Assembly (NCBI RefSeq): GCF_014268495.2
Contig: NZ_CP077087.1
Location: 5,873,501-5,937,500, forward strand
Length of the DNA: 64,000 bases
Origin: Pseudomonas monsensis
Lineage (GTDB): Bacteria; Pseudomonadota; Gammaproteobacteria; Pseudomonadales; Pseudomonadaceae
Reading direction: 5' to 3'
This document shows positions 15,528 through 24,564 of the stretch, piece after piece (the first letter of the stretch is position 1; each line of letters begins with the position of its first letter). The translations under genes and the position numbers were made by a program. Under the pieces are notes generated by a model. That model was not told the DNA's origin and did no database searches. It saw nothing but the letters and a program-made list of their open reading frames with translations.

Positions 15528-16226
15528 ATGACTCAGTCCATCTGGAGCAAGTTGTTCACCGCACTGCGCGGCGGCGCCAATGAAGTCGGCGAAGCGATCG
15601 TCGATCAACAGGCCCTGCGCATCCTCGACCAGGAAATCCGCGACGCCGACACCGCGCTGTCCAACGCCCGTCGCGAACTGGTCACCATCATGGCCAAGCA
15701 CAAACTGGCAGCCGACCGCGTGAGCGAGTACGACGCCAAGATCAAGGACCTGGAAGCCAAGGCGGTCTCGGCCCTGAACGCTGGCCGTGAAGACCTCGCC
15801 ATGGAAGTGGCCGAAGCGATTTCGACCCTGACCAATGACCTCACCGCCGAGAAAAAGCTCAGCGACGAATTCGGCACCTACGCCGAAAACATGCGCAAGG
15901 ACATCAACAAGGCCGAAGCGCGAATCAAGAGCCTGCGCCAGCAAGTGGACATGGCCAAGGCCCGCGACAGCGTGCAGAAAGCCCAGGTCAGCGCATCCAT
16001 CGCCAGCGGCGGCGCCAACGGCAAACTGGAAACGGCCGTCGGCACCCTGAACCGCCTGCAAGCCAAGCAGCAGCAACGCGCGGCCGAGTTGAGCGCAGCG
16101 GACGAACTGGCCGACGCTTCGACCGGCAACGATCTGGAACGCAAACTGCGCGACGCCGGCATCACGCCGAACGAAGGCAGCGCCAATGCGATCCTCGAGC
16201 GCCTGAAGCAGAAGTCCGCTCAGTAA
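15528..16226 (+). CDS. PspA/IM30 family membrane-stress protein, YjfJ-like
   Basis: A 232-residue PspA/IM30 (ESCRT-III-like) protein expected to polymerise on the inner face of damaged membrane. It starts with an amphipathic helix (residues 1-25, SIWSKLFTALRGGANEVGEA), followed by a long coiled coil rich in Ala, Glu and Lys up to about residue 195. There is no psp regulator (pspF) or pspB/C nearby. It begins 17 bp after the DUF2170 stop and is the second gene of the yjf-type operon. The length is usual for the family. Confidence 0.88.
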   Translation: MTQSIWSKLFTALRGGANEVGEAIVDQQALRILDQEIRDADTALSNARRELVTIMAKHKLAADRVSEYDAKIKDLEAKAVSALNAGREDLAMEVAEAISTLTNDLTAEKKLSDEFGTYAENMRKDINKAEARIKSLRQQVDMAKARDSVQKAQVSASIASGGANGKLETAVGTLNRLQAKQQQRAAELSAADELADASTGNDLERKLRDAGITPNEGSANAILERLKQKSAQ

Positions 16227-16237
16227 ACCCATAAACA

Positions 16238-16334
16238 AAACCGGTGGGAGCGGGCTTGCTCGCGAAGACGCAGTGTCAAACGACATCCCTGTTGAATGAC
16301 ATTCCCTCTTCGCGAGCAAGCCCGCTCCCGCATG
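16238..16334. repeat. REP/BIME element inside the yjf-type operon
   Basis: Inverted arms GGGAGCGGGCTTGCTCGCGA and TTCGCGAGCAAGCCCGCTCC flank about 40 bases. It sits in the 209-bp gap between the PspA-like and DUF2491 genes, where it could stabilise the upstream mRNA or reduce read-through into the downstream genes. Confidence 0.85.
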
Positions 16335-16435
16335 GTTTGTGCAGTGCAAATGTCACTGCTCGTTCGCCGCCCGGCCCGGTACACTAGCGGCGCTTTTTAC
16401 GACGAACACCTCCACCCGCCTCAAGGAACGTACCC

Positions 16436-17086
16436 ATGGGATGGTTTAAAGATTTGCTGGGCACCAGCAACTGGCAGGCCGCTGCGCCAACCTCGACCGC
16501 CGCCAGCGGCCCACTCGGGATGGCTCAGGGCAAAGGCGTCCGGTTCGATTCGACCCTGGCGCTGCTGCTCGACGGTTCGACGTCAGTTCGGGTGCCTTTC
16601 GATCAGGCGATCTGGAGCGCAGGCTGGGTGGACCTCGGCCAGTCCAACAAACTGCACCGCTATTACATGAACGACGAGGATTTCTGGGTACAGATCCACG
16701 TCACCGGTGATGACCAGGTCGAATCGGTCACCCTGTTCAACTACCTCAGCTACGTGACCGTGAACAGTGACGCCGAACTGCAGCGCCTGGCCGGCCCCAA
16801 CAGCCTGATCGGTCTGCCGGCCTACAGCCATCAGGGTGTCGAATACCTCCGCGAATGGGGCACCGAACAAGGCCAGACCGAACTGGTGCCGATGACCGAA
16901 CACGTGGTCAATCCGGACGAGAGCTACACCATCAACCATCACTCGATGCTTTACGCGCGCGACACCGGCCTGACCGATCGCCGCGAACTGCTGCTGTTCT
17001 CCGTCGAACAAGACGAAGAAGGCACCGTCAGCCTGAGCACCTCACTGGGCATCTCGCTGTACACGACTGACCTGAGCACCATTTAA
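16436..17086 (+). CDS. DUF2491 family protein, YjfK-like
   Basis: A 216-residue soluble protein of the DUF2491/YjfK family, function unknown. Visible features are a short N-terminal amphipathic start (MGWFKDLLGTSNW), a Ser/Ala/Thr-rich linker to residue 25, and a folded acidic domain (VDLGQSNKLHRYYMNDEDFW, REWGTEQGQTELVPMTEHV). No signal peptide or transmembrane helix. Third gene of the yjf-type operon; the gap upstream contains a REP, so it may also be separately transcribed. A 15-bp gap leads to the DUF350 gene. Confidence 0.82.
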   Translation: MGWFKDLLGTSNWQAAAPTSTAASGPLGMAQGKGVRFDSTLALLLDGSTSVRVPFDQAIWSAGWVDLGQSNKLHRYYMNDEDFWVQIHVTGDDQVESVTLFNYLSYVTVNSDAELQRLAGPNSLIGLPAYSHQGVEYLREWGTEQGQTELVPMTEHVVNPDESYTINHHSMLYARDTGLTDRRELLLFSVEQDEEGTVSLSTSLGISLYTTDLSTI

Positions 17087-17101
17087 ATAAGGAAGTTTTT
17101 C

Positions 17102-17527
17102 ATGCTGGAAGTGCTGGCCGTTTCCCTGAACAAGACCGCGTTGACCGGTTTCGCTGTCTACCTGATCGGCGCCGTGCTGCTGTTCATGCTGTTTCAATTC
17201 ATCTACACCCGCATCACCCCGCACAAAGAGTTCGAGCTGATTCGCGCCGGCAACAGTGCTGCGGCCATCGCCCTGGCCGGTGCAATCATCGGGTTCGCGA
17301 TTCCGGCAAGCAACATCATCTCCCACTCGGTCAACGTCCTCGACTTCGTACTCTGGGCGGTGATTGCGGCCGTGGTGCAACTGCTGGCATTCCTGGCAAC
17401 CGGTCTGGTGCTCAAGGGCACGTCCCAGCGCATCGCCAACGGTGAAATCGCCTCGGGCATCTACGTGGCCGCAGTGGCCATCAGCGTCGGCATGCTCAAC
17501 GCCGCATGCATGACCCCGTCCAACTGA
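17102..17527 (+). CDS. DUF350 membrane protein, YjfL-like
   Basis: A 141-residue integral membrane protein with four hydrophobic helices, of the DUF350/YjfL family. The conserved motif region is EFELIRAGNSAAAIALAGAI near residue 40, followed by IIGFAIPASNIISHSV. The start has GGAAG upstream. Function is not established. In many bacteria DUF350 genes stand beside PspA, spermidine-synthase-like or glutathionylspermidine-synthase-like genes, as here, and a role in membrane homeostasis has been suggested from such context. Confidence 0.87.
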   Translation: MLEVLAVSLNKTALTGFAVYLIGAVLLFMLFQFIYTRITPHKEFELIRAGNSAAAIALAGAIIGFAIPASNIISHSVNVLDFVLWAVIAAVVQLLAFLATGLVLKGTSQRIANGEIASGIYVAAVAISVGMLNAACMTPSN

Positions 17528-17544
17528 TCGGCAGGAAGCCTTCG

Positions 17545-18231
17545 ATGAAACGCAGCAAGTACGTTCAACTGTCCCTCGCCGCTTCAGTGGCGCTGGCGAT
17601 TTCCGGCGAGGTGGCCGCGCAGGACACGCAACGCTTTCAATCTGTCGAGGAGTGCGTCGGCGCCGAAGTGGCCGCCGATGTCTGCACCAACGCCTACGTC
17701 GCGGCGCTGACCGAGCACCGGCGCATTGCACCGGCCTACGACGACAAGGCCCAGTGCGATGCAGATTTCGCCGCGGACTGGTGTCAAAAAAACTCCGCTG
17801 GCCGCTTTGTACCGAAACTCGGCGGGTTCAAGGTGCCGCAAAACGGTGAGGCACCGCAGAATCTCGACGCTGTGGCCAATGCGCAAATGCCCGCGGGTGA
17901 AGCCGCGGCTGCACAGCATGTGCAAAGCACGTCCCACTCTTCCGGGGGCGGGGGCAATGGCTGGCTGAGTGGCTGGCTGATCGGCAACGCGATGAGCAAC
18001 AACGCGAACCGTACGGTATATCGAGATCGCGACGATGACCGCCAGACCTACACCACCTCGACGCAATACCGCAAAATCGAGTCGGCACCGACGAGTCGTA
18101 ACGACACCAGCAGCTACGACAGCACTCGAAGCAAATCGGTAAATGTCGCTTCCTCGACCTCCCGCGGCGGCTTCGGCAGTCAGTCTTCGGCGCGCAGCGG
18201 TTGGGGCGGCTGGGGCAGTTCGAGCAGCTGA
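17545..18231 (+). CDS. DUF1190 secreted/envelope protein, YjfM-like
   Basis: A 228-residue protein of the DUF1190 family. ATG 17545 begins a clear signal peptide (MKRSKYVQLSLAASVALAIS, probable cut after VAA|QD). There is no lipobox Cys, so it is likely periplasmic or surface-exposed rather than a lipoprotein. Paired cysteines at CVGAEVAADVC and CDADFAADWC suggest disulfides. The C-terminal third is low-complexity Ser/Gly/Arg, with a final Gly-Trp-Ser run. Function unknown. It ends two bases before the next ATG. Confidence 0.82.
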   Translation: MKRSKYVQLSLAASVALAISGEVAAQDTQRFQSVEECVGAEVAADVCTNAYVAALTEHRRIAPAYDDKAQCDADFAADWCQKNSAGRFVPKLGGFKVPQNGEAPQNLDAVANAQMPAGEAAAAQHVQSTSHSSGGGGNGWLSGWLIGNAMSNNANRTVYRDRDDDRQTYTTSTQYRKIESAPTSRNDTSSYDSTRSKSVNVASSTSRGGFGSQSSARSGWGGWGSSSS

Positions 18232-18233
18232 CC

Positions 18234-19391
18234 ATGAAGAAGATCCACTGCGCCGAGCGCCCCGACTGGCAACAGACCGCCGAAGAGCTCGGTTTTCTGT
18301 TCCACACCATCGACGACGAGCCGTACTGGGACGAAAGCGCTTACTACCAGTTCACGCTCGCGCAGATCGAAAACGATCTGGAGGACCCGACCACCGAACT
18401 CCACGAGATGTGCATGGATCTGGTCGATCGCGTGGTGCGCAGCGAAGAACTGCTGGATCGTCTGAGTATTCCGGTTTCGTACTACGACATGATCCGAACA
18501 TCCTGGCTGGAAGGTCATCCGCATCTGTACGGACGCATGGACTTTTCCTACAGCGGCAACGGCCCGGCGAAACTGCTGGAGCTCAACTACGACACACCGA
18601 CCAGCCTCTATGAAGCGGCGGCGTTTCAGTGGGGCTGGCTGGAACAATGCATCGAGCGCGGGATGCTGCCGCGCCATGCCGACCAGTTCAACAGCATTGA
18701 TACCAAACTGCATCAGGCGTTTTCCGAGTTGCAGCTCAAGCGGCCGTTCTACTTCGCCTCGATGAAAGATTCCGTCGAAGACCGCGGCACCACCGACTAT
18801 CTGCGCCTGATTGCAGAAAAAGTCGGTATCGAGTCGCGGCACATCGACATCGAAGACATCGGCCTGACAGCCGAAGGCCGCTTCGTTGATCTGCAGGATC
18901 GCTGGATCCCGCACCTGTTCAAGCTCCATGCCTGGGAGTTCATCTTCCACGAACCGTTTGGGCCAGCGATTGCCGAGTGCGACACGCAGTTCTTCGAACC
19001 CGCATGGAAGTCGATCCTGTCGAACAAGGGCGCGTTGCCATTGCTGTGGGAGCTGCATAAGGGGCACCCGAACCTGCTCGCGGCGCACCTTGATCCAAAT
19101 CCAGCCAGTGCGGTGCCGAAAGGCTGGGTGCGCAAACCGTACTTCTCCCGCGAAGGCGCCAACATCGAACTGCAAACGGCGGAAGGTCTGATCCTCAAAG
19201 AGGACGGGCCTTACACCGATGCGCCGTTTATCCTGCAGGCGTTTGCGCCGTTACCGAAGTTCGATGACAGCTACACCCTGATCGGCTCGTGGGTGATTGG
19301 CGACCAGGCGGCGGGGATTGGAGTGCGCGAAGACAACAGCCTCATTACGAAAGACTCCAGCCGGTTTCTGCCCCACTTGATCCTCGACTGA
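18234..19391 (+). CDS. Glutathionylspermidine synthase-like ATP-grasp protein, YjfC-like
   Basis: A 385-residue protein of the glutathionylspermidine-synthase preATP-grasp family, corresponding only to the synthetase half of E. coli Gss; the amidase domain is absent. Characteristic parts are GRMDFSYSGNGPAKLLELNY near residue 100 followed by DTPTSLYEAAAFQWGW, the ligand region FHEPFGPAIAECDTQFFEP, KPYFSREGANIEL (ATP loop) and the final GSWVIGDQAAGIGVRED. The expected reaction is ATP-dependent amide bond formation between a peptide and a polyamine-type amine, but YjfC-like members are not proven to make glutathionylspermidine. Last gene of the yjf-type operon. Confidence 0.87.
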   Translation: MKKIHCAERPDWQQTAEELGFLFHTIDDEPYWDESAYYQFTLAQIENDLEDPTTELHEMCMDLVDRVVRSEELLDRLSIPVSYYDMIRTSWLEGHPHLYGRMDFSYSGNGPAKLLELNYDTPTSLYEAAAFQWGWLEQCIERGMLPRHADQFNSIDTKLHQAFSELQLKRPFYFASMKDSVEDRGTTDYLRLIAEKVGIESRHIDIEDIGLTAEGRFVDLQDRWIPHLFKLHAWEFIFHEPFGPAIAECDTQFFEPAWKSILSNKGALPLLWELHKGHPNLLAAHLDPNPASAVPKGWVRKPYFSREGANIELQTAEGLILKEDGPYTDAPFILQAFAPLPKFDDSYTLIGSWVIGDQAAGIGVREDNSLITKDSSRFLPHLILD

Positions 19392-19402
19392 AAACGAACA
19401 AC

Positions 19403-19488
19403 CTGTGCGAGCCTGCTCGCGATAACCGACTGTCATTCAATAAATGTTTTGACTGACCCGACGCCTTCGCGAGCAGGCTCGCTCCCAC
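19403..19488. repeat. REP element
   Basis: Arms TGCGAGCCTGCTCGCGA and TCGCGAGCAGGCTCGCTCCC form an inverted pair, a variant of the REP core seen at 16.2 kb. It lies just after the yjf-type operon and before the shared terminator. Confidence 0.75.
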
Positions 19489-19527
19489 AAAAAAGGCCCG
19501 TCGCTTGTTGCGACGGGCCTTTTTATT
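19489..19527. terminator. Bidirectional rho-independent terminator
   Basis: AAGGCCCGTCGC / GCGACGGGCCTT stem with loop TTGTT, A-run on the left and TTTTTATTT on the right. It serves the convergent yjf-type operon (plus) and ssb (minus). Confidence 0.92.
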
Positions 19528-19548
19528 TAACGCGGATGCAGCAACCAA

Positions 19549-20067
19549 TCAGAACGGAATATCGTCATCAAAGCTGTCGAAATCCGGAGCCGGTTGCGGT
19601 GCGGCCTGCTGTGGAGCCGGGGCCGGGCGCTGTTGTGGAGCCGACTGCTGCGGGCGTGGCGCCTGCTGACGCGGAGCCTGCTGCTGGTAGTTGTTGCCAC
19701 CGCCTTGTTGGTCGCCCTGTTGTGGACGGCCGCCGAGCAGTTGCATGGTGCCTTGCATGTCGACCACGATTTCGGTGGTGTAACGCTTGATACCGTCTTT
19801 TTCCCACTCGCGGGTCTGCAGCTTGCCTTCGATGTAGACCTGCGAACCCTTGCGCAGGTATTCGCCGGCGATCTCGGCAACCTTGCCGAACATCGACACA
19901 CGGTGCCATTCGGTCTTCTCGACCTTCTGACCGGTTTGCTTGTCGGTCCACTGTTCGCTGGTTGCCAGACTCAGGTTGGTCACGGCGTTACCGTTAGGCA
20001 GGTAGCGAACTTCGGGATCCTGGCCGCAAGTGCCGACCAATATGACTTTGTTAACCCCACGGGCCAT
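19549..20067 (-). CDS. ssb: Single-stranded DNA-binding protein
   Basis: A 172-residue SSB that protects single-stranded DNA during replication, recombination and repair. The OB fold spans about residues 1-113 (ARGVNKVILVGTCGQDPEVR, TEWHRVSMFGKVAEIAGEYL, YIEGKLQTREW). A long Gln/Pro/Gly/Ala linker follows, ending in the conserved acidic tail DSFDDDIPF, which binds partner enzymes. The start has a GGAGAACGTT leader. It lies 9 bp after the MFS gene and is probably co-transcribed with it. Unlike in E. coli, ssb and uvrA are not directly divergent here: the MFS gene lies between them. Confidence 0.97.
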   Translation of the reverse strand: MARGVNKVILVGTCGQDPEVRYLPNGNAVTNLSLATSEQWTDKQTGQKVEKTEWHRVSMFGKVAEIAGEYLRKGSQVYIEGKLQTREWEKDGIKRYTTEIVVDMQGTMQLLGGRPQQGDQQGGGNNYQQQAPRQQAPRPQQSAPQQRPAPAPQQAAPQPAPDFDSFDDDIPF

Positions 20068-20076
20068 AACGTTCTC

Positions 20077-21474
20077 CTAGGCTTCGCAAGCAGCCCCGGC
20101 CGGGTTGTTCACCAGGCGTTCGAGGGTGTCGCGATCCACTAATTCTTTGTCCAGTTTGATGTAAACAGCCGCTTCGTCAGCGACTATCACTGCATCTGTT
20201 ACCCCTACGAGGGCCTTGAGGCGCTCGACCAGACCCGCTTCACGGATCGCCTCGGGCGACAACGGCAAGCGCAGACTCGTCACGTAGGGAGGTTCGCGCA
20301 TGGTAACAGCAAAGGCCAGCCAGATGGCAGCCAGACCGGCACATCCAAGGAACACAACCGACAGACCGCCATGCTGAAACAGCCAGCCGCCAAGTATCCC
20401 GCCGAGTGCCGAACCCAGGAATTGGCTGGTGGAATACACGCCCATCGCCGTGCCCTTCCCGCCCGCCGGTGAAACCTTGCTGATCAGCGACGGCAATGAG
20501 GCCTCCAGCAGATTGAACGCGGTGAAAAACACCACCGTGCCGATCACCAGCGCCCGCAAGCTGTCACCGAACTGCCAGAAGAATAGCTCAGTGAGCATCA
20601 GCGTCATGACGGCGCCGAGCAAAACTCGTTTCATTTTGCGTTTCTTCTCGCCATAGATGATGAACGGGATCATGGCGAAGAACGAAATCAACAACGCGGT
20701 GAGGTAGACCCACCAGTGCTGTTCCTTGGGCAAACCGGCCTTTTCCACCAGCGCCAGCGGCAAGGCCACGAAGCTCGACATCAACATGGCATGTAACACA
20801 AAGATGCCCAGATCCAGGCGCAGCAGATCCGGATGCTTGAGCGTCGGCATCAACGCCTGCCGCGCAACGCCGGACTCACGATGCTGCAATGGCCCGGTGG
20901 ACTTCGGCACCACGAACAGGATGATGGCGATACCAATCAGGGCCATCGCCCCGGTGGCGAGGAACAAGCCCGAGAGCCCGAAAGCCCGGGTCAACAACGG
21001 CCCGACGACCATGGCCACGGCAAACGACAGACCGATGGTCATGCCGATCATGGCCATCGCCTTGGTGCGGTGCTGTTCGCGAGTGAGATCGGAGAGCAAA
21101 GCCATGACCGCCGCGGAAATCGCCCCGGCGCCTTGCAGGATGCGACCGGCGATCACGCCCCAGATCGAATCCGCCTGCGAGGCCAGCACACTGCCAAGGG
21201 CGAAGACGATCAAGCCCAGGTAAATGACGGGGCGCCGGCCAATACGGTCGGAAATGATCCCGAACGGAATCTGGAAAATCGCCTGGGTCAGGCCGTAAGC
21301 GCCGATGGCCAGCCCGATCAAGGCCGGGGTCGCGCCCGCCAGATCCATGCCATAGGTCGCCAGGACCGGCAACACCATGAACATGCCAAGCATACGGAAG
21401 GCGAACACCAGGGCCAGACCGCTCGCCGCGCGGGTCTCGCTACCACTCATGCGTTCGCTGTGGGGATCGTGCAT
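20077..21474 (-). CDS. MFS transporter with C-terminal ferredoxin-like domain, YajR-like
   Basis: A 465-residue, 12-helix major facilitator of the YajR type. It has GIISDRIGRRPVIYLG after helix 2 and an unusually long cytoplasmic C-terminal extension (residues about 395-465, LVERLKALVGVTDAVIVADE) that resembles the small ferredoxin-like YAM domain of E. coli YajR. The substrate is not known. The chosen start gives MHDPHSERMSGSE; an internal Met nine codons later is a reasonable alternative. It is divergent from uvrA and lies directly upstream of ssb, a Pseudomonas-typical arrangement. Confidence 0.87.
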   Translation of the reverse strand: MHDPHSERMSGSETRAASGLALVFAFRMLGMFMVLPVLATYGMDLAGATPALIGLAIGAYGLTQAIFQIPFGIISDRIGRRPVIYLGLIVFALGSVLASQADSIWGVIAGRILQGAGAISAAVMALLSDLTREQHRTKAMAMIGMTIGLSFAVAMVVGPLLTRAFGLSGLFLATGAMALIGIAIILFVVPKSTGPLQHRESGVARQALMPTLKHPDLLRLDLGIFVLHAMLMSSFVALPLALVEKAGLPKEQHWWVYLTALLISFFAMIPFIIYGEKKRKMKRVLLGAVMTLMLTELFFWQFGDSLRALVIGTVVFFTAFNLLEASLPSLISKVSPAGGKGTAMGVYSTSQFLGSALGGILGGWLFQHGGLSVVFLGCAGLAAIWLAFAVTMREPPYVTSLRLPLSPEAIREAGLVERLKALVGVTDAVIVADEAAVYIKLDKELVDRDTLERLVNNPAGAACEA

Positions 21475-21665
21475 GGAAAAACCTCGTGTGAACCGGCGGC
21501 GATTCTACCAGTCCCATCGAAAGACGGGGTATATCGCGACGCTTTGCCACGTATAGATGAAACTCTCTTCATGTAGAGCAAAAAACGCTTCGCTTGATAG
21601 TGTGCATCCATCCAGTATTTGCCCGTATACTCCTACGTTTTCGACGCCCGCCGAGCGAGGCCACT

Positions 21666-24500
21666 TTGGACAAGATCCTGATACGTGGGGCCCGTACCCA
21701 CAACCTGAAGAACATCGACCTGACCCTGCCACGGGACAAACTGATCGTCATCACCGGCCTGTCCGGATCCGGCAAATCGTCTCTGGCCTTCGACACGCTG
21801 TACGCCGAAGGTCAGCGCCGTTATGTCGAATCGCTGTCGGCCTACGCCCGTCAGTTCCTGTCGATGATGGAAAAACCCGACGTCGATACCATCGAAGGCC
21901 TGTCGCCGGCGATCTCCATCGAACAGAAGTCGACCTCGCACAACCCGCGCTCTACGGTCGGCACCATCACCGAAATCTACGACTACCTGCGTCTGCTGTA
22001 TGCACGCGTCGGTACGCCGCGCTGCCCCGATCACGATATTCCGCTGGAAGCACAGACCGTCAGCCAGATGGTCGACCTGGTGCTGGCCCAACCGGAAGGC
22101 AGCAAACTGATGTTGCTGGCGCCGGTGATCCGCGAACGCAAGGGCGAGCACTTGTCGGTGTTCGAGGAATTGCGCGCGCAGGGCTTCGTCCGCGCGCGGG
22201 TCAACGGCCGCATTTGCGAGCTTGATGAACTGCCGAAACTGGACAAGCAGAAGAAGCACTCAATCGACGTGATCGTCGACCGCTTCAAGGTCCGCGCCGA
22301 CCTGCAGCAACGTCTGGCCGAGTCATTCGAGACCGCGCTGAAACTGGCCGACGGCATTGCTCTGGTCGCGCCGATGGACGACGAGCCGGGCGAAGAGATG
22401 ATCTTCTCCGCACGCTTTGCCTGCCCGATCTGCGGCCATGCGATCAGCGAACTGGAACCCAAGCTGTTCTCCTTCAATAACCCGGCCGGCGCCTGCCCGA
22501 CCTGTGACGGTCTGGGCGTTAAGCAATTCTTCGACATCAAACGTCTGGTCAACGGCGACCTGACACTGGCCGAAGGGGCGATCCGCGGCTGGGACCGGCG
22601 CAACGTCTATTACTTCCAGATGCTCGGGTCACTGGCCTCGCACTATGGCTTCAGTCTGGAAGTACCGTTCAACGAACTGCCGGCCGACCAGCAGAAATTC
22701 ATCCTGCACGGCAGCGGTTCGCAAAACGTCGATTTCAAATACCTGAACGACCGCGGCGATATCGTCAAACGCTCGCACCCGTTCGAAGGCATCGTGCCGA
22801 ACCTCGAGCGCCGCTACCGCGAGACCGAGTCGGCCAGCGTGCGTGAAGAACTGGCCAAGTTCCTCAGCACCCAGGCTTGCCCGGACTGCCGTGGCACTCG
22901 CCTGCGCCGTGAGGCGCGGCACGTATGGGTAGGTGAGAAAACCCTGCCGGCGGTGACCAATCTGCCGATCGGCGATGCGTGCGAGTATTTCGGCGAGCTG
23001 AAGATGACCGGCCGCCGCGGCGAAATTGCCGACAAGATTCTCAAGGAGATTCGCGAGCGTCTGCAGTTTCTGGTCAACGTCGGCCTTGACTACCTGTCGC
23101 TCGATCGCAGTGCGGACACCCTGTCCGGCGGTGAGGCACAGCGGATTCGTCTGGCCAGCCAGATCGGTGCCGGTCTGGTCGGGGTGCTGTACATCCTCGA
23201 CGAGCCTTCCATCGGCCTGCACCAGCGCGACAATGATCGCTTGCTCGGCACCCTCAAGCACCTGCGCGATATCGGCAACACGGTGATTGTGGTCGAGCAC
23301 GACGAAGACGCCATTCGTCTGGCTGACTATGTCGTGGATATCGGCCCGGGTGCCGGCGTGCATGGTGGGCAGATCGTCGCCGAAGGTACGCCAGCCGAAG
23401 TCATGGCGCATCCTGACTCCCTGACCGGCAAGTACCTGTCCGGACGAGTGAAGATCGAAGTGCCCGCCAAACGCACACCGCGCAACAAGAAACTGACCCT
23501 GTCGCTCAAGGGCGCGCGCGGCAACAACCTGCGCAACGTCGACCTGGAAATCCCGATTGGTCTGCTGACGTGTGTGACCGGTGTGTCCGGCTCGGGCAAA
23601 TCAACCCTGATCAACAACACGCTGTTCCCGCTGAGCGCCACAGCACTCAATGGTGCGACCACGCTGGAAGCTGCCGCGCACGACAGCATCAAAGGCCTGG
23701 AACATCTCGACAAGGTGGTCGATATCGACCAGAGCCCGATCGGTCGTACGCCGCGTTCCAACCCGGCAACCTACACCGGCCTGTTCACTCCGATCCGCGA
23801 ACTGTTCGCCGGCGTGCCCGAGTCGCGCTCCCGTGGCTATGGTCCGGGGCGTTTCTCGTTCAACGTCAAGGGCGGGCGCTGTGAAGCGTGCCAGGGCGAT
23901 GGCCTGATCAAGGTGGAAATGCACTTCCTGCCGGACATCTACGTGCCGTGCGACGTGTGCAAGAGCAAGCGCTACAACCGCGAAACCCTTGAGATCAAAT
24001 ACAAGGGCAAGAGCATCCACGAAACGCTCGAAATGACCATCGAGGAAGCTCGGGAATTCTTCGACGCGGTACCCGCGCTGGCGCGCAAGCTGCAGACGCT
24101 GATGGATGTCGGCCTGTCGTACATCAAGCTCGGGCAGTCGGCGACAACGCTGTCGGGCGGTGAAGCGCAGCGGGTCAAGCTGTCACGCGAGCTGTCCAAG
24201 CGCGATACCGGCAAGACCTTGTATATCCTCGATGAGCCGACCACCGGCCTGCACTTCGCGGATATCCAGCAATTGCTCGACGTACTGCACCGCTTGCGCG
24301 ACCACGGCAACACCGTCGTGGTGATCGAACACAACCTCGACGTGATCAAGACCGCCGACTGGCTGGTCGACCTCGGGCCGGAGGGTGGCTCCAAAGGTGG
24401 ACAGATCATCGCCACCGGCACCCCGGAACAAGTGGCCGAGATGAAACAATCTCACACGGGGCATTACCTCAAGCCGTTGCTGATTCGCGATCGCGCTTAA
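21666..24500 (+). CDS. uvrA: UvrABC excinuclease subunit A
   Basis: A 944-residue damage-recognition ATPase of nucleotide excision repair. It has two ABC ATPase modules: Walker A GLSGSGKSSLAFDTLY (near residue 30) and GVSGSGKSTLINNTLF (near residue 640), with signatures LSGGEAQRIRLASQIG and LSGGEAQRVKLSRELS. Zinc-binding cysteines are seen at CPICGH with CPTC, at CPDC, and at CEACQGDG with CDVC. I chose TTG 21666, which gives MDKILIRGARTHNLKNIDL, the standard UvrA start; the preceding 24 in-frame codons are not conserved-looking. No LexA box was recognised upstream. Confidence 0.97.
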   Translation: MDKILIRGARTHNLKNIDLTLPRDKLIVITGLSGSGKSSLAFDTLYAEGQRRYVESLSAYARQFLSMMEKPDVDTIEGLSPAISIEQKSTSHNPRSTVGTITEIYDYLRLLYARVGTPRCPDHDIPLEAQTVSQMVDLVLAQPEGSKLMLLAPVIRERKGEHLSVFEELRAQGFVRARVNGRICELDELPKLDKQKKHSIDVIVDRFKVRADLQQRLAESFETALKLADGIALVAPMDDEPGEEMIFSARFACPICGHAISELEPKLFSFNNPAGACPTCDGLGVKQFFDIKRLVNGDLTLAEGAIRGWDRRNVYYFQMLGSLASHYGFSLEVPFNELPADQQKFILHGSGSQNVDFKYLNDRGDIVKRSHPFEGIVPNLERRYRETESASVREELAKFLSTQACPDCRGTRLRREARHVWVGEKTLPAVTNLPIGDACEYFGELKMTGRRGEIADKILKEIRERLQFLVNVGLDYLSLDRSADTLSGGEAQRIRLASQIGAGLVGVLYILDEPSIGLHQRDNDRLLGTLKHLRDIGNTVIVVEHDEDAIRLADYVVDIGPGAGVHGGQIVAEGTPAEVMAHPDSLTGKYLSGRVKIEVPAKRTPRNKKLTLSLKGARGNNLRNVDLEIPIGLLTCVTGVSGSGKSTLINNTLFPLSATALNGATTLEAAAHDSIKGLEHLDKVVDIDQSPIGRTPRSNPATYTGLFTPIRELFAGVPESRSRGYGPGRFSFNVKGGRCEACQGDGLIKVEMHFLPDIYVPCDVCKSKRYNRETLEIKYKGKSIHETLEMTIEEAREFFDAVPALARKLQTLMDVGLSYIKLGQSATTLSGGEAQRVKLSRELSKRDTGKTLYILDEPTTGLHFADIQQLLDVLHRLRDHGNTVVVIEHNLDVIKTADWLVDLGPEGGSKGGQIIATGTPEQVAEMKQSHTGHYLKPLLIRDRA

Positions 24501-24512
24501 ACGCCGGGCATG

Positions 24513-24553
24513 AAAAAGCCCCTGTCACCGCAACAGTGACAGGGGCTTTTTTG
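24513..24553 (+). terminator. Rho-independent terminator after uvrA
   Basis: AAGCCCCTGTCAC / GTGACAGGGGCTT stem followed by TTTTTTG. The A-run on the other side means it can also stop the convergent ferritin gene. Confidence 0.92.
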
Positions 24554-24564
24554 TATAAGGGCAA

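Noticed and set aside
21475..21665. A LexA (SOS) box upstream of uvrA
   Set aside because: No CTG-N10-CAG-type site with the AT-rich centre was found by eye; only partial matches.
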